Assembly: GCA_003864495.1 (NCBI GenBank)
Contig: ML133366.1
Span: forward strand, 1,278,871-1,342,870
Reading direction: 5' to 3'
From: Nemopilema nomurai
Lineage: Eukaryota > Cnidaria > Scyphozoa > Rhizostomeae > Rhizostomatidae
DNA: 64,000 nt
The position numbers were made by a program, and so were the translations under genes. Shown piece after piece: positions 23,461 through 35,250 of this stretch (position 1 is its first letter; each line of letters begins with the position of its first letter). The notes beneath the pieces are model-generated. The model saw only the letters and a list, made by a program, of their open reading frames with translations, made no database searches and was not told the DNA's origin.

Positions 23461-26400
23461 TTAAACTCCATCACGTGAAAACTGTTGAATATCTGATGGC
23501 AGAAGTTCATCTTTCACACTGGAAAGATCGATCTCGGATCCTGTCACCGAAATATCGATCGAGTGTAAGCAACTTTGTTTGACACAATAAAAATAATTTC
23601 GTGCACCTTGGTGCCATTTACCATCGCGCTTGAGATAGAATGGTTTGGAGCTGTAGTGTCCGATCAGAAATCTTTGCATTGCTTGCTGCTTTTCCTTGAA
23701 GGGGGCCCTGCATGCTTCACACCTTTTGGCTCTTGTTTTTTTGCCAACCTTCATCATCAGATATCTATATTTGATTTTAATTTTTGAAGCTTTTGGTGTT
23801 GCTAGGACTTGTTGTGGAGATCCTGGAGGACTCGGATTTTCGATTGCTTTTGCTACTACATGCACGAGCTCCGAAATGCAAACAGCGCACTCGAAATCTT
23901 CGTTGTCTTGGAGTTTCGTCTCTCCTTTGCACTTAGCATGGATCCATCTTGGGCATGACATACATTGTAGCTAGAAAAAAATGCAAGTTTCTCGTTCAAA
24001 TTTGTTTTCTGATTTTTACAAAAATCTATTATGTGACGAATGAATATTTGTAGTTAACTTTTGGTGGTCAAAATAGATAGGCGATCAAAAATAGACTTTT
24101 TCCCGTTATTGTATCGTCGGGTAAGTACAGATGTAGAAAATTCCCGTATTTAACTGTATTATATAATTCTTTTGTTGAATTGATAGCCTTGAAGTTTAAA
24201 AAAAATTAAAGAAAATTGCCCAGTCAAGTACTTACTGTAACATCATCACCTTCATAAAAAGAGCAAACGCTGCACCATCCATTTTCTCTGCCATCTGCAG
24301 TATGAAAAAAAAGGGTTGTGAAAATTCTTTACATGAAGATCCATTTGAAAAGCAGTCCGCTGGTCTGAAAGGGCTACAGTTTTAAATGAAAATGAAAATT
24401 TTCAAACAAAAGCAACAATTACAAATCTATACAAAGTATTATGCACATGTTCAAACATTTGCTGATGTAGAATAACTGTATGAAAAAAATCTTCAACGTT
24501 TTCACTTTCATATATTTTTGCAATTAAGTGAGAAATATCTCACCTGACGATGCAACAAGTAATTCTGCGATTTCTTTACGGTATCTCTCCAAGTCCGCAG
24601 TTTTATTTGCAATGTTTGCGTGTCCTTTAGCAATTATCTGTTCTGCAAACTGATAGCAATACAGATAAATTTATTTTTCCATGAATGAGTACCACAAACA
24701 GAAAATTAATTTTTTCAGACAGACAAAAAACATACAGTCTTCTAAAATTAAGTGAAAATTTATTGAGCTAAACTCGCCTAGACTAACAGGTACCATTCAA
24801 ATTTGCTATACTTCTTCTTTATCCTTAATACTTTTTGATACAAACACAAAGCATACCTTCATTGTGTAGACACCGCAGTTAAATCCATCAGTTTGTTTTG
24901 GATGCAATAGCGCTACGTATCTCCACGCAATTGTCGGTGCGTTGAGATATGCCACCCTGTTTCGCCAGAATAATCTAAACAAATAATTACAGTAGAAATA
25001 TAGTCATTTAGGCATAGAAAGAGCCTTATCAAATTCATTATGCAGCAATTTAAAAATAAGCTATACAGTCAAATAAATAATATATGGGTATATTCTCCAT
25101 ACTTCCAGTTTTTCATGAGTGTTGCCACCTGACTTTGAAGCTCACCAAATGAATTAAGGAACATTAATGTTCCTTCTTTGGGCTTCACCATCTGCAAACA
25201 GAATAGAGATTATAGAGATTAGTGATTAAACCGCCTTGTCGTGGAAGTTAGAATCGATGGCCATCAAATGTGAACGAGACGACTTGCATGTAAAAATTCA
25301 GGAAGACGGAACTGCGAATTTTTTCAGACGACTTACAACTAGAGTCCAATGACATGAATTCATGTTATTTCCACCAACCACAAAGTCGTAATCCTCAATT
25401 TTTACCTTTAAGAAAAAATCTGTGAGTGTATTTCCGAAAAGCAACAAAAATATTCGAAACTTATTGATGTATTTTATTATTCATCTATTATTTTGCTGAA
25501 GAGGGGCCTAAATTTTCTCTGACAGGCTGAGCTTTCGTCGTCAAGGCTGAGAGCATTTGTCATATTTTTCTACTTAAATTCACACGATGTAGTGAATGTA
25601 ATCAAACAAAGGAAATCTTTTTTTATGAGCCAGAGTAAACTAATCTCATTTTCATTTAAGCAATTCGTGTTTCTGATTGGCGATATTTATTTATTCCACA
25701 ACTGGGTATATTTATTTCCTAGCGTAAAGTTTTCGATCTATGTTCTGACGTACTCTGAAGTTAGTTTACTAAAATGTTTGCTTTTTTCAAAGCCATTTTT
25801 AATTTTGGTACTACCAAAAGATTGTTTGAATTCTTACCTTCCTTAGCTTTTGCTTGTAGCACAGTCCATTGCAAATTTCGGACATGATGCAGGAGCCAAT
25901 GACCAAAATCTTTGTCTGTGAAAATTTTCTTTATTGTAAATTTTTGCTTGCCCAGATAGATTTACGAAACATGTCTAGTAGCAATTTTTAAGCCTCTTTT
26001 TTACGTTTCTTTATAAATAACCGTTAAAGATAAAGACTTTTACACTGCATAAAGCAATAACATCATCAAAATTTTGAACTGCTTTTTAAAAATTTGCAGA
26101 GTCATCAGAAAATTAGTTCCAGGTAGTTATGCACTTTATACTTACATTTTGGTTGCTGTATAGCCTCGACAGAAGAACCAAATACACGTCTATCACCTAT
26201 AAGATAAAAACACAGCTGGCTGCTAATTGTTTCTGTAACATCGTTTTCTCACATTTGGCAACATCTTATATCATAGCACCTAATTTTTCGATTGAAATGA
26301 AGTCAAAAACTCCTAGTAGCTACAGTCTTTGCAATCACATAATATATACCATAATAAAATTTATAAAAGTTTGTTTCTATATATATTTCCATTCATAAAG

Positions 26401-29287
26401 TGTAAATTTTGCCCAGAACTCATGTAAAGTAAAGCATTTGTTTACACAGATCAAGGTTTTTTTGAGCAGTTAAAAAGCACTATTTACTGCAAAACCTGTG
26501 ATAGGAACTTTTTAATTTTAAAAAACTTTTCTCATTAAAAAACGTAAAATTCCAATAAATTATTCGAATTGTACTCACCTCATCTGAAAGGTATGATTCG
26601 CCCTTCAGCTCTAGGATTCGGTTATCACTGAGGCTTATACCATTGATGTTGCTTACGCAATATCCAACACCGCCACATTCCCATATGGTGTCAACGACTA
26701 GAAATAATCACAAAATATTATGTTGAGCTGGGTTACAACATCCAAAATAGATGGCTAAAATTTTATTAAAAGGTAAAAGTATCTAGTACTAATTGTAACA
26801 CCCAAGAACACTTGTCTAAACATAACAGGTTGGAAAAAAGAAGAGATAATTGAAATTGTCACTGTTAGGAGAGCAAGCAATTCTTACCAGCGTTGGGAGG
26901 CAATTCCTGTTTTCGTAGAGCCTTGTCAGATGGTCGTAGGTGGACACTTGGGTCGTCATCTTCTATCGAAATCACCTGCGATTTTGTGACAAACGACGAA
27001 GATACCTTGAATGCATACGCCTCCCCATTATCTTCATCATTCGTCTGGCTGACAATGATGCTCTCATCTTCTTTTTAGCTCGGTTCTGGAAACTATAGGC
27101 GAAGATTGCGCATTCATTTCTGGATAACCTTTGAGGTTATGGGCGAACTGTTCCTGATTTTGCAACATGCTATCATCTTCACAGAAACCAGTCACATTAG
27201 TATTATCTGCAAAAGCAATTTCAGAATCATCATCCTCGTGAATTCTTGATTTGCTCTTTTCCTTTATGTCCCGATCTACAATCTCTTCAGCCTCATTCTC
27301 ACCTTCATCGACAGTAGGATTTGGCACCAGATTATTTGTGTTGTCTTCCGCGTTAGGCCTCGTCTCAGTTTTACTTTCGGTTTTTTCTTCTTCGAAAATC
27401 CAAGGTTTTAGGTGCTTTATGTTTTTTTTCACTTTTTTACCATCAAGGAAGACATGCTTTGATCCAACAATCTCCGAAATGGTATACGGTCCTGTCCATT
27501 TCTTGGCAAGCTTGTCTCCTTTGCGGGTGGTTTGACGAGCAGTGAACAGCAGCACCTTTTCACCAACAGAAAATGTAATGGCCTTCTTTCCATCAGGAAG
27601 TCTTCTTTTTCTGTAGTACTTTTTTTGCTTCTCTTGTGAAATCTTGATGTTTTTTTTTGCAATCTCATCTTTCTTTCCTTTCACGTCATTTATCTTGTTG
27701 ACGAAGGCAACAATGGCATCTTCTAATGGGAGCTGTATTCTCTTCTGCAAAGAGACATTGTTGTCGTTAATAGATGCAATCACTAATTTGCTTCAGCATT
27801 CAAGTGTCTAATAAAGCAGGAAATTTGATGCAAATAATAATGAATAATCATAGTGCATAGTTATTTTGGGAAGTTAAGCCCTCTTAGCTAAGGGTGTGAC
27901 CCCCCCAAACAGCCCCACCCCTACCCGCTACGCCCCTGAATATATTAGACCATGCTGGACATTTGAAGTTCACCTGTTTTGTGTTCAATCAATGTTCAGT
28001 GATACTAAACATGAGTCAAAAATAGATTGCTGTATTCTCTTCCAATAAGGCCAATTTACAAAATTATAAAAATTGACTTATGCTCTTAAATAATCTAACT
28101 GAAAAAGCTAGAAAACAGATACCTCAGATATATCACTAACGATCTCCGTAGTTTCGATTGGTCGCGGGGCTTCTCGGCCATACATCAATTGAAAAGGAAA
28201 AAATTTTGTGGTAGAGCTTTTTGTTGTTCTGATTGAAAACAGTATTGGGTCAATAAGCTCGTCCCAATGATCAAGGGACTCCTCCTCTGAAAGAAGCTTC
28301 TCTAAACGCCTTGAAGTAAATTTAAAATATAGATTCAAAAGTGAATTAATAGAGTTTATGATCCTCAAAAATAAGCATTTTACTCCAGAAAATATTTTAA
28401 TGATAGAAAAACAAGTTAACATTTTAAAACTCCACTTTAAATACCGTAAAAGCTCTATTAAGGCCCTGGGCTCTTTTGTTCTTAAATTTGTAGGGTGTAA
28501 GCAATGCGATTGCTAGGGAGGTATGCAGGCCTCATTTGCCAACAAAGTGAGTGAGACAACCTTCATTTGCTAACAAGTTTGAATATTCATCGAAAAAGCA
28601 CCCACACATGGCTTAAAATTCTCGTTTTTGAGAACGTTGTTCGAAATTGTTTAATTTGTTCTTAACTTTTGACCAATTTTCTATTGAGGCTCGTGTTCTA
28701 TGAAATTGTTCTTCTAAAGAAGAGTTTTTTCGACAACAAAGAGGGCACCAAGATCAGGAGTATTAAAATCACAACATGCTGCATAATAAATCAACTCTAT
28801 ACCTTTTTATATTCTGATTTGTCCTTTCGTCTAAACCATTTGCCTGCGGATGGTATGCTGCCGTCATCTTGTGATTAACGCCAAGAATTTGGTAAAACTC
28901 TTTGTTCAGCTAGTAAAAAAGAAATAGCCATTTCTTGATTTTTATTCAGCCTACCGATCTCTATTGGCGTAAATGTAGAAAATAAAACACGATGTCCGTT
29001 TTTAAGAGGTATTATTGTGGAAAAAAGGATTTGGGAACGATGTCAGAACTCCAGCAATAACAACAGAAGCTTAGCAATATCTATATTTAAATATAAATGT
29101 ACATATCTAATCATAAGGCGAAGGCTGACAAGAGGAAAATCTTTCCACAAGGGTGCTACCCAATTATATCGAACCACTCTTGGTCGAAATCGAACTCCAG
29201 TTTGCTGCTTCAAAAACCCCCACTCATTCCACTGAGCCAAAGGGCCCAATATATATATATATATATATATTTATGTTTATATATATT

Positions 29288-29352
<65 letters not shown>

Positions 29353-31872
29353 ACCATACCTTGCTGATTTCAGGGATTCTTAGCAAACTATTTTACGAAA
29401 AAGCTCCATTCTTTCAGAAAAAAAGAAATGGTGGTGTGGGAGGGGGGGGTCTATATTTATATTTGTATTAGATCAGGCAGGTCAGTGCAGGGGTGTTGAG
29501 AACTTACATCATTTGCAAACTCTCTTCCTTGGTCTGTTAAAACCTTTTCAGGGGACCCATGGCGACAAAACAACTTCACCAGGCAACGTGCAACTTCTTT
29601 CGCTGACTTTTCTGGTATCGGAAATGCTTCTACCCACTTTGTGTAATAATCGGTGCAGGTGAAAATGTATTTATTGCCCTTTTTTGTCACAGGATAGGCA
29701 CCCATCAAGTCGATTCCAATCATCTGCCACGGCTTTGTCACCTGGTAAAAAAGTTGCCAGCTGATAATCTATTTTTTAATAAGAACCAGTAAATTTAAGT
29801 TCAGGCTGACTGTTCTTAATTTTTTCGAAAATCTGAGGCTGGATTGTTCTTAATTTGTTCTTAATCTAATAGGGTGTTAAGCAGCGCGAGTGCTAGCTTT
29901 TTTGCTCTAGGGTGGTGTTCAGGCCTCATTTGCCAACAAAGTGAGTGAGACAGCCTTCAATTGCTGACAAGTTTGAATATTCACCGAAAAAGAACCCTCA
30001 CATCGCTTGATTTTGAGAAAAAACGTTGTTCAAATCTGCATTTTGCAGAAGCTCAGCCTCAGCTTGTTCTTAATTTGTTCTTAATTTTTGACTAATTTTG
30101 AGGCTCGGGTTCTTATAAAATTGTTCTTATAAAAAAAGAGTGTACATTACAGATTTTTTCAAAAGAACACCTTCTTTTTACGCAGTTTTCTCAAAACCGC
30201 TTGATTCAAATTAAAAGAATACTTTTATATATAAAGAATAATCAAGGTTTTTCTTCACGGTTTTTGATTTTGAACAAAGCTCGGATAGAGTCGAAATATT
30301 GCTCATAGAAATAAAAAAGTTTCCATTTGATAGCTTTAAGTACAATATGAGCTTTTTATACCTGCGCGAGAAACTCAAGCAAAGAAAAAGCGTATCTAAG
30401 GGAAACCTTTGCACAAATCTGCAATCTTTAAAGAGTCCATAAACGGCCGTTTAACAATTAAACCGCGATTTGAAAGAAATTAGAATTTAAAAGCGGTACC
30501 ACCAACTTGTCGATGGTACATCCTCAATGACCATTGCTAAAAAGCTCAAAATAGCCAAATCAAGCCCATGCAAACAAATCTTCAATATAGACATTTACCT
30601 TCAGAGCCTTGGAGTATCCTCAGTCTAATTGATAAGTATACTTTTGCAAATAGTTTATATTTACGTAATCCAACCTCGATGCATTCCAAATCTACGTCAA
30701 CATTTCTGAGAGGCTGACCAGTCGTATAGCATTTCATGCATCTTGAGCGCTGTGGAAGAAGCATGGTGTTGAATAAATTTATTTAGAAGCTATGCATAGT
30801 AGAGGGATTATATTTTGCGAGTTGCGAGTCGTCAGTTGCAAGTTTGTTTTTCATCCTGTCAGTCCGTTCTTTTTACCCCAAAGTATAACAGTTATGCCTC
30901 ATTGTGCGCAAAGAAATTCAGTTAGTAAAAATATGTTGTCCTTGGACATTAAAGCGTTTTTTTGCAATAGGATATCCATTGAGCTTCGACCGTTTCTTGC
31001 TCCAAGAGCTTCCCCAGGCTGGAAACATCTTTGCAAAAGCAGAAACTGACAACTCGCAGCTGACAACTCGCAAGTCGTAACTCGCAACTTGTAAATTACC
31101 ATATCCCCCCATTTTGAAATTCGAAGTAAAAAGTGGTTTTTAAAGGTTGTTCTAAATCGCTATTAACATAAAACTGTTGTAACAAAAGCAAAGAGTACTG
31201 AAATGAACAATGGGCTGAAACGCTAAAACGCGTTTTCAAATAGCTGAAACGTTTTCTACTTACAAAATATCTTAAATGCGTCGTTATTCCTTTCCATTTG
31301 TATCTGGAACAAATTTGCTCCTCGGTGTTGTTGAACCCGCTATGGCCACCAATTGGGCTGTCATGAAATTCTTTGAAGATTTGCTCTGCCTCTTCCAAAG
31401 AACAAACGGCTTTCAGTTTTTGAAAGTGGCTTCGCGATTTTTCATTTTTGGATTTTTTGAAGTAAAGAGCATTGCCTGAAAAACAGCTCCTGCTTAATCT
31501 TCTTCGGTAAAAGTTTCATAAAGTAATGTTGAAAAAAATGTGAAAACTTTCACATACGAAGAGCCTAAGCTAGTATTGTTCATCGACGGTGTCACTTCAT
31601 TTTATTCTGAGAAGGGAATGTACGAAATATATCATCAAAAAATGGACACAAAAGCAATGGAAATGCCATTTACCTTCAAATTCATATTTGTTTGCATATC
31701 GACGCAGGGCACGCTTTTCTTCATTTGAGAAGTCGTTTGGGTAAAGTACTGGGCCTGACAGTCCTTTACTTTTACCTTCATGATACACAAAGATATCATT
31801 CATCAATTTGAAATCTTTTTTGACAACTTCGTATTCTGTAGTTGTTTCCTCGAGCGTCTTACCTTCCTCCAT
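23461..31872 (-). CDS. Ginger1 integrase-Ulp1 protease-PHD protein, 16 exons
   Basis: Transposase of the CCGG-flanked element. Exons (minus): 31872-31674, 31475-31264, 30749-30675, 29741-29508, 28909-28803, 28309-28123, 27744-26888, 26697-26579, 26196-26146, 25915-25838, 25405-25337, 25191-25103, 24974-24857, 24649-24544, 24294-24236, 23970-23461; all introns GT-AG, all phases fit, about 1,022 residues. Domains in order: HHCC zinc finger ([15 protein letters not shown]); DDE core ([25 protein letters not shown]); GPY motif ([12 protein letters not shown]); acidic linker; Ulp1-type protease ([30 protein letters not shown]); PHD finger ([24 protein letters not shown]); a second Cys cluster ([21 protein letters not shown]). 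One extra A in an A5 run (27072-27076) shifts the frame in exon 7, the only break seen. The Ulp1 Asp position reads Asn (MFLNSFG). The start ATG is the first in frame after the last upstream stop I could see. Confidence 0.85.
27932..27956. repeat. hAT-like terminus inside a Ginger1 intron, weak
   Basis: CCCGCTACGCCCCTG is typical of non-autonomous hAT ends (inverted: CAGGGGCGTAGCGGG). No partner end or duplication could be found in the intron. Confidence 0.25.
28455..28715 (+). repeat. Intronic MITE-like repeat, copy 1
   Basis: Shares GGCCTCATTTGCCAACAAAG, GAGTGAGACA and CAAGTTTGAATATTCA with 29775-30135, in the same orientation. It lies in the intron between the fifth and sixth Ginger1 exons. 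No coding content. Confidence 0.65.
29150..29249 (-). repeat. tRNA-derived SINE head
   Basis: Minus strand starts GGGCCCTTTGGCTCAGTGG, with an A-box-like TGGCTCAGTGG, then GGAGTTCGATTTCGAC as a B box about 40 nt on. No tRNA clover-leaf is complete. It adjoins a (TA)n run. Confidence 0.5.
29250..29346. repeat. (TA)n microsatellite
   Basis: About 95 bp of TA/ATTT repeats inside a Ginger1 intron. The Tyr/Ile-rich open frames across it are artefacts. Confidence 0.95.
29775..30135 (+). repeat. Intronic MITE-like repeat, copy 2, with end repeats
   Basis: A longer version of the 28455 repeat. It starts TAATAAGAACCAGTAAATTT and ends with the inverted-like GGTTCTTATAAAATTG. A third partial relative lies near 32070-32160 (TTATAAGAACTAGTAAATT). 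It sits in the intron before the exon encoding the first two integrase Asp. No protein coded. Confidence 0.6.
30818..31090. repeat. MITE-like element with inverted ends in a Ginger1 intron
   Basis: GCGAGTTGCGAGTCGTCAGT at the left end pairs with ACTCGCAAGTCGTAACTCGC and neighbouring ACAACTCGCAGC at the right end. About 270 bp in total, lying in the intron between the second and third Ginger1 exons. No gene inside. Confidence 0.65.
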
Positions 31873-32645
31873 CGTTCCAGTTGCTGTTCTTTTCAGGTCG
31901 ATGGACGTTCAGATAATGAAAGAAATTTTTAGAGTGGGCACATTGATGTTGCATAAAAAGCCTGCGGGGCATGGACGCATGGTTTCTCGCAACGCCTGAC
32001 ATCTTGTCATCACAACTGCAGCTTTACAAAAAATAGACTGGAATGTTGACCTTTTTCCAAATGCACTTTTAATTTATAAGAACTAGTAAATTGAAACTCA
32101 GGCTCGTTGTTCTTAATTTTTTCCATTTTAAGCATTGAGGCTGGACTGTTGTTAAGTTTGAAAAATCGAGAAAAATCCCCTAAATCCCATTTTCGAATTA
32201 CACTTTTTAAGGGGGTTTCGTAAATTTGTTCAAATTTAAAGTTTGGCTGTAATTCTGCCTCAGCTTGTTCTAAATTATTTCTTCGAAATGGTTGTACATA
32301 CAGCCAAGAAGTTTGGCCTGTTTGACTAAAACGTATATACAAAGCTTGACCTCAAGTTATTTAATTTTTGTAACAAAAGAAAAGACGGTACAAAAGCAAC
32401 TGAGTTTATGGATACGGTTCTTGTGCTTTGGCTCGTTATTCTTTGCATTCCGGTTTGGTCGGTATTGTTCAGGATGTAAGGAGCAATCTAACTAATTGTT
32501 AACAAGGCAGTGCTAACTACAAGCGGTGCTCTGATTTCCTTTATATAGGAAACGCAAAGAGAGTACAAAATAAATGGCGCCGCTAGTTTGCGTGATAGGC
32601 AAGTGTGAAATATTTTGTTCGGGAAGCACTGCGTTCCATTTGTAA

Positions 32646-32738
32646 CGCACATTGTGTCCTAACATCACACCATGATAAATCAACACGATTTCGCACATTG
32701 TGTCCTAACATCACACCATGATAAATCAACATGATTTG
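32646..32738. repeat. Two 46-bp direct repeats near the upstream Ginger1 end
   Basis: CGCACATTGTGTCCTAACAT begins at 32646 and again at 32692, and the units are nearly identical (one C/T difference seen). They lie about 60 bp inside the terminus at 32797, upstream of the transposase start, so they may be promoter or binding elements. Confidence 0.75.
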
Positions 32739-33465
32739 TAACACATTGCGTTTCACAATGTTACACTTTTGCATAGGGTACCAAAACGCATATTACACCG
32801 GCAGTGAACTAAATTTGTTAGAAAGCGTAGGCCAAATTTCGACTAAAGCTACTTTTCAAACCCCGTCCTTTGCGCAGATCATATTGAACCAGGTTGCTAT
32901 ACAAGGAGCGTAGCTAGTCTACTAGAGGGGGACGACGTTTCACAAACAAAAATGTTTTTACAACGAGATGCTGTTCTGGCATTATACGTTCTGGCATTAT
33001 ACCAGAAATGAAGGAAATTCAACCTCTCAGTCTAAACGGGAAAAAGAAAGGTAAGATTTAATTTTTTTGCCTACTTCATTTTCAATATATTCCTTTAATT
33101 AATGTGTAAATAAAGCAAAATATACGATACATAAAATGACAAGGTTAACTACAATATATAAACGTGGAGCTCGCGTTTAAATCTTCCCCCTCAAAATAAG
33201 TAGATTGGGTACCACAGAATAAAAGTAAACACAACTCGCTACTTCTGATCTATTTAAACAAAACAATTGGTTTTATCAAAATCTCAACGTGATAAAAGTT
33301 TTCATAACAAACAATTGGTGTTTATTGTGGCATATTTTTTAGAATGTTGGCATTGCACTTAAAAAACAACATTTTGTATCTTCTACAAAGTCAAGCCCTT
33401 CCAATTTGAAGGTTTACAAAATACATATATGCATATAGAACATTTATCAAATTGTATAGATTCAC

Positions 33466-33660
33466 CCAGGGCACCACCAAAAGGATTAGTTCTTGCTGAC
33501 AAAAAGGCTGATTTTATGTGTTTCTGTTTCAAATGTTAGTATGTTACAATTGTTGCAAAAAAGTTACAGGTAGAGTATCCAGCAAGTTTCCTGGCAAAAA
33601 TAACCAATGTAGGGGGGGGGGGGTACCACACCTACCAAACCCCCTTTGGCGACGCCCCTG
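33466..33660. repeat. Possible small hAT-like MITE
   Basis: CAGGGCACCACCAAAAGGAT at the left and the inverse of CAGGGGCGTCGCCAAAGG at the right bracket 195 bp in an intron of the THAP gene. No matching 8-bp flanks were found, so this is weak. Confidence 0.3.
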
Positions 33661-34635
33661 GATGTAGTGGCTCAAATTCACATTCTGTTTTTCAGGGTGT
33701 AAGAGATACAATACAATGTGGCTTCTGTTGCGGATACACAAATGGAACTATTCAAGAGCAATTATTCGACGAAGCAACATCTTCTAAAACTGATAAATGG
33801 CATACAGTCTTTACAGAAACCAGCATGGAAGCAACTTCATTTCCAGATGTGTCAAGTTTAGCCTGTCAAGATTGCAAAGTGAAAACCTTGAGATTGAAAA
33901 ACTTGAGTGAATCGCCAAAATCTGAAAATAATTAGACAGAAAAGGAAATTAACAAGTCAAAATAATGTAAGTTCGCTTTGCACAATAACATTTGCTGATA
34001 TGCCAAAATTAAAATTCCATTTCATTTCCATATAAATTACTTTTTGTAACCCTTTTTTCATTTATGCTTTGTTTGTAGGCAATCAATTATCTAAAATGTA
34101 AAATAAAGAAATTCAGAGAGTCAAAACAAGGAAAGCCAACTAAGCCCGGGAAAAACATGGAAGTTGAAGAGGAAGACATTGATTCTGATTCCTACAAAAG
34201 TTTCGCTGAAAATGATGAGGAGTGGAATCCAGAAAGAGATGAGGATGAATTCGAAGACAGAGAAGAATAATTTGTAAATGAGGGAGAAATAGAATGTGTG
34301 AAAATTATGACGATGAAAGAGTAACCAATGAAACAAGAGGAAACATTAGGTAAAACTATCATGATGACATCATTGCATAATTATATGATAGAAAAGGTAT
34401 GAACAAGTCACATAATAGGTAATATTCTCCACCAAACTGTAATACTTAAATACTGTAATACTGGGGAGATTTGACAACTTGTTGAACTTGTAAACAAAAG
34501 AAAATCCATGGTAAAAATGATTACAGCTCTCAAATATCTGATTAAAATAAAACTGCCAAAACTATTTCCTTTTAAAACTATCAATCATATACATGACTTG
34601 CTTCATTAAATAAGATAATTTGTTTTGTTACTTAC

Positions 34636-35250
34636 TCGTGTAGGCTTGCCTTCCTGTGATACTTCCTTCCTTGTCTGTCCCTTCGCAGTGGGCAACATTC
34701 CGAAACACAGTTGTATTTGACATGGCAATGAAATCTTCATGTTGTGCAATACATATTTGTTTAATGCTTTCGTCCAATACAAGTTAACCCAGTGCAGCAT
34801 CTGCACTCCAAAGCGCCAACAAGATGATAAATTTCATATTTTCGACATCTACACCTGCAAAAAAAGCCATAATGCCATAGTCATAATCAATTAAGTTTAC
34901 GATGGTGCGACCCTCCGGGCCTGGCCTAGGCACTGTACATGACGCTTGCTAATTTCGGTTGATACCGACAGTATTTAGACATCATTTAAACTAAAGATAA
35001 CGAGTTTTAAACATATATGCGACATTTATGGAATAAACTTACCATGAACTAACTTCTGTTTTTTGTTCGTATCGCTCTCGCAAAATTGCCGGGGTTAGGC
35101 CGTCGTGACCTAGGTTATCCTCGTCGCTACTTGATTCCGTGTCTGCCGAATTGGTATGCCCTGGCAGGAACACAGTAAACAGCAACTGCCCCCTCTTCTT
35201 CTTCGGAAACTCCTAAGCTAGTGTCACTTTCGTCCAATATGGTGAGAATT
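34636..35250 (-). pseudogene. P2X7-type cysteine-domain gene of the Kolobok-like element
   Basis: Exon 1 (about 35250-35043) is acidic (DESDTSLGVSEEEE, AYQFG, then in another frame SADTESSSDEDNLGHDGL and ILRERYEQKTEVSS). It ends at a GTAAGT donor. Exon 2 (34854-34636) completes the codon for Trp and reads WCRCRKYEIYHLVGALECRC, then C, then, after a frame change, CIAQHEDFIAMSNTTVFRNV and ITGRQAYTR. This is the WCxC / ECxCC / CIxxHxxF pattern of the P2X7-type intracellular domain. It is convergent with the THAP gene of the same element. Two frame changes make it non-functional as read. Confidence 0.6.

Larger units (their letters stand above)
22806..32797 (-). mobile_element. Ginger1 DNA transposon, nearly intact
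   Basis: The ends read TGTCACATGCGTTTCGG at 22806 and, reverse-complemented, TGTAATATGCGTTTTGG at 32797, each followed by a TATGCA. Both are flanked by CCGG (22802-22805 and 32798-32801). TGT...ACA ends and CCGG duplications are the published marks of Ginger1. The 9,992-bp element holds one long multi-exon integrase-Ulp1-PHD gene on minus, a 104-bp repeat array at its downstream end and a 46-bp repeat at its upstream end. Removing it plus one CCGG brings the two halves of the host THAP frame together, which supports these borders. Confidence 0.9.
22664..34270 (+). pseudogene. THAP gene of the Kolobok-like element, split by Ginger1
   Basis: A THAP finger starts at ATG 22664 (MEPGNKTKVRGGLRC), changes frame once near 22730, continues NKSCCNDSYTKG and THRFPKDPT, and stops at the CCGG where Ginger1 begins. 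At 32798 the same frame resumes after the second CCGG with RQ, a TGA where THAP fingers have Trp, then TKFVRKRRPNF. After another frame change come CADHIEPGCYT and LQRDAV, the THAP exit. The exon ends at donor 33051. Later exons: 33696-33966 (IQCGFCCGYTNGT, LACQDCKVK) and 34079-34270 (acidic tail to TAA). Stops and frame changes make it dead. No DDE core follows. Confidence 0.7.

Noticed and set aside
29150..29249. Functional tRNA gene
   Set aside because: A and B boxes are present but the arms do not form a proper clover-leaf; scored as a SINE head.
29097..29471. Tyr/Ile-rich frame of 124 codons
   Set aside because: Produced by the (TA)n microsatellite.
30893..31049. THAP start (MPHCAQRN) inside the intronic MITE
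   Set aside because: Only the first few residues resemble THAP; no HxFP or second Cys/His pair follows.
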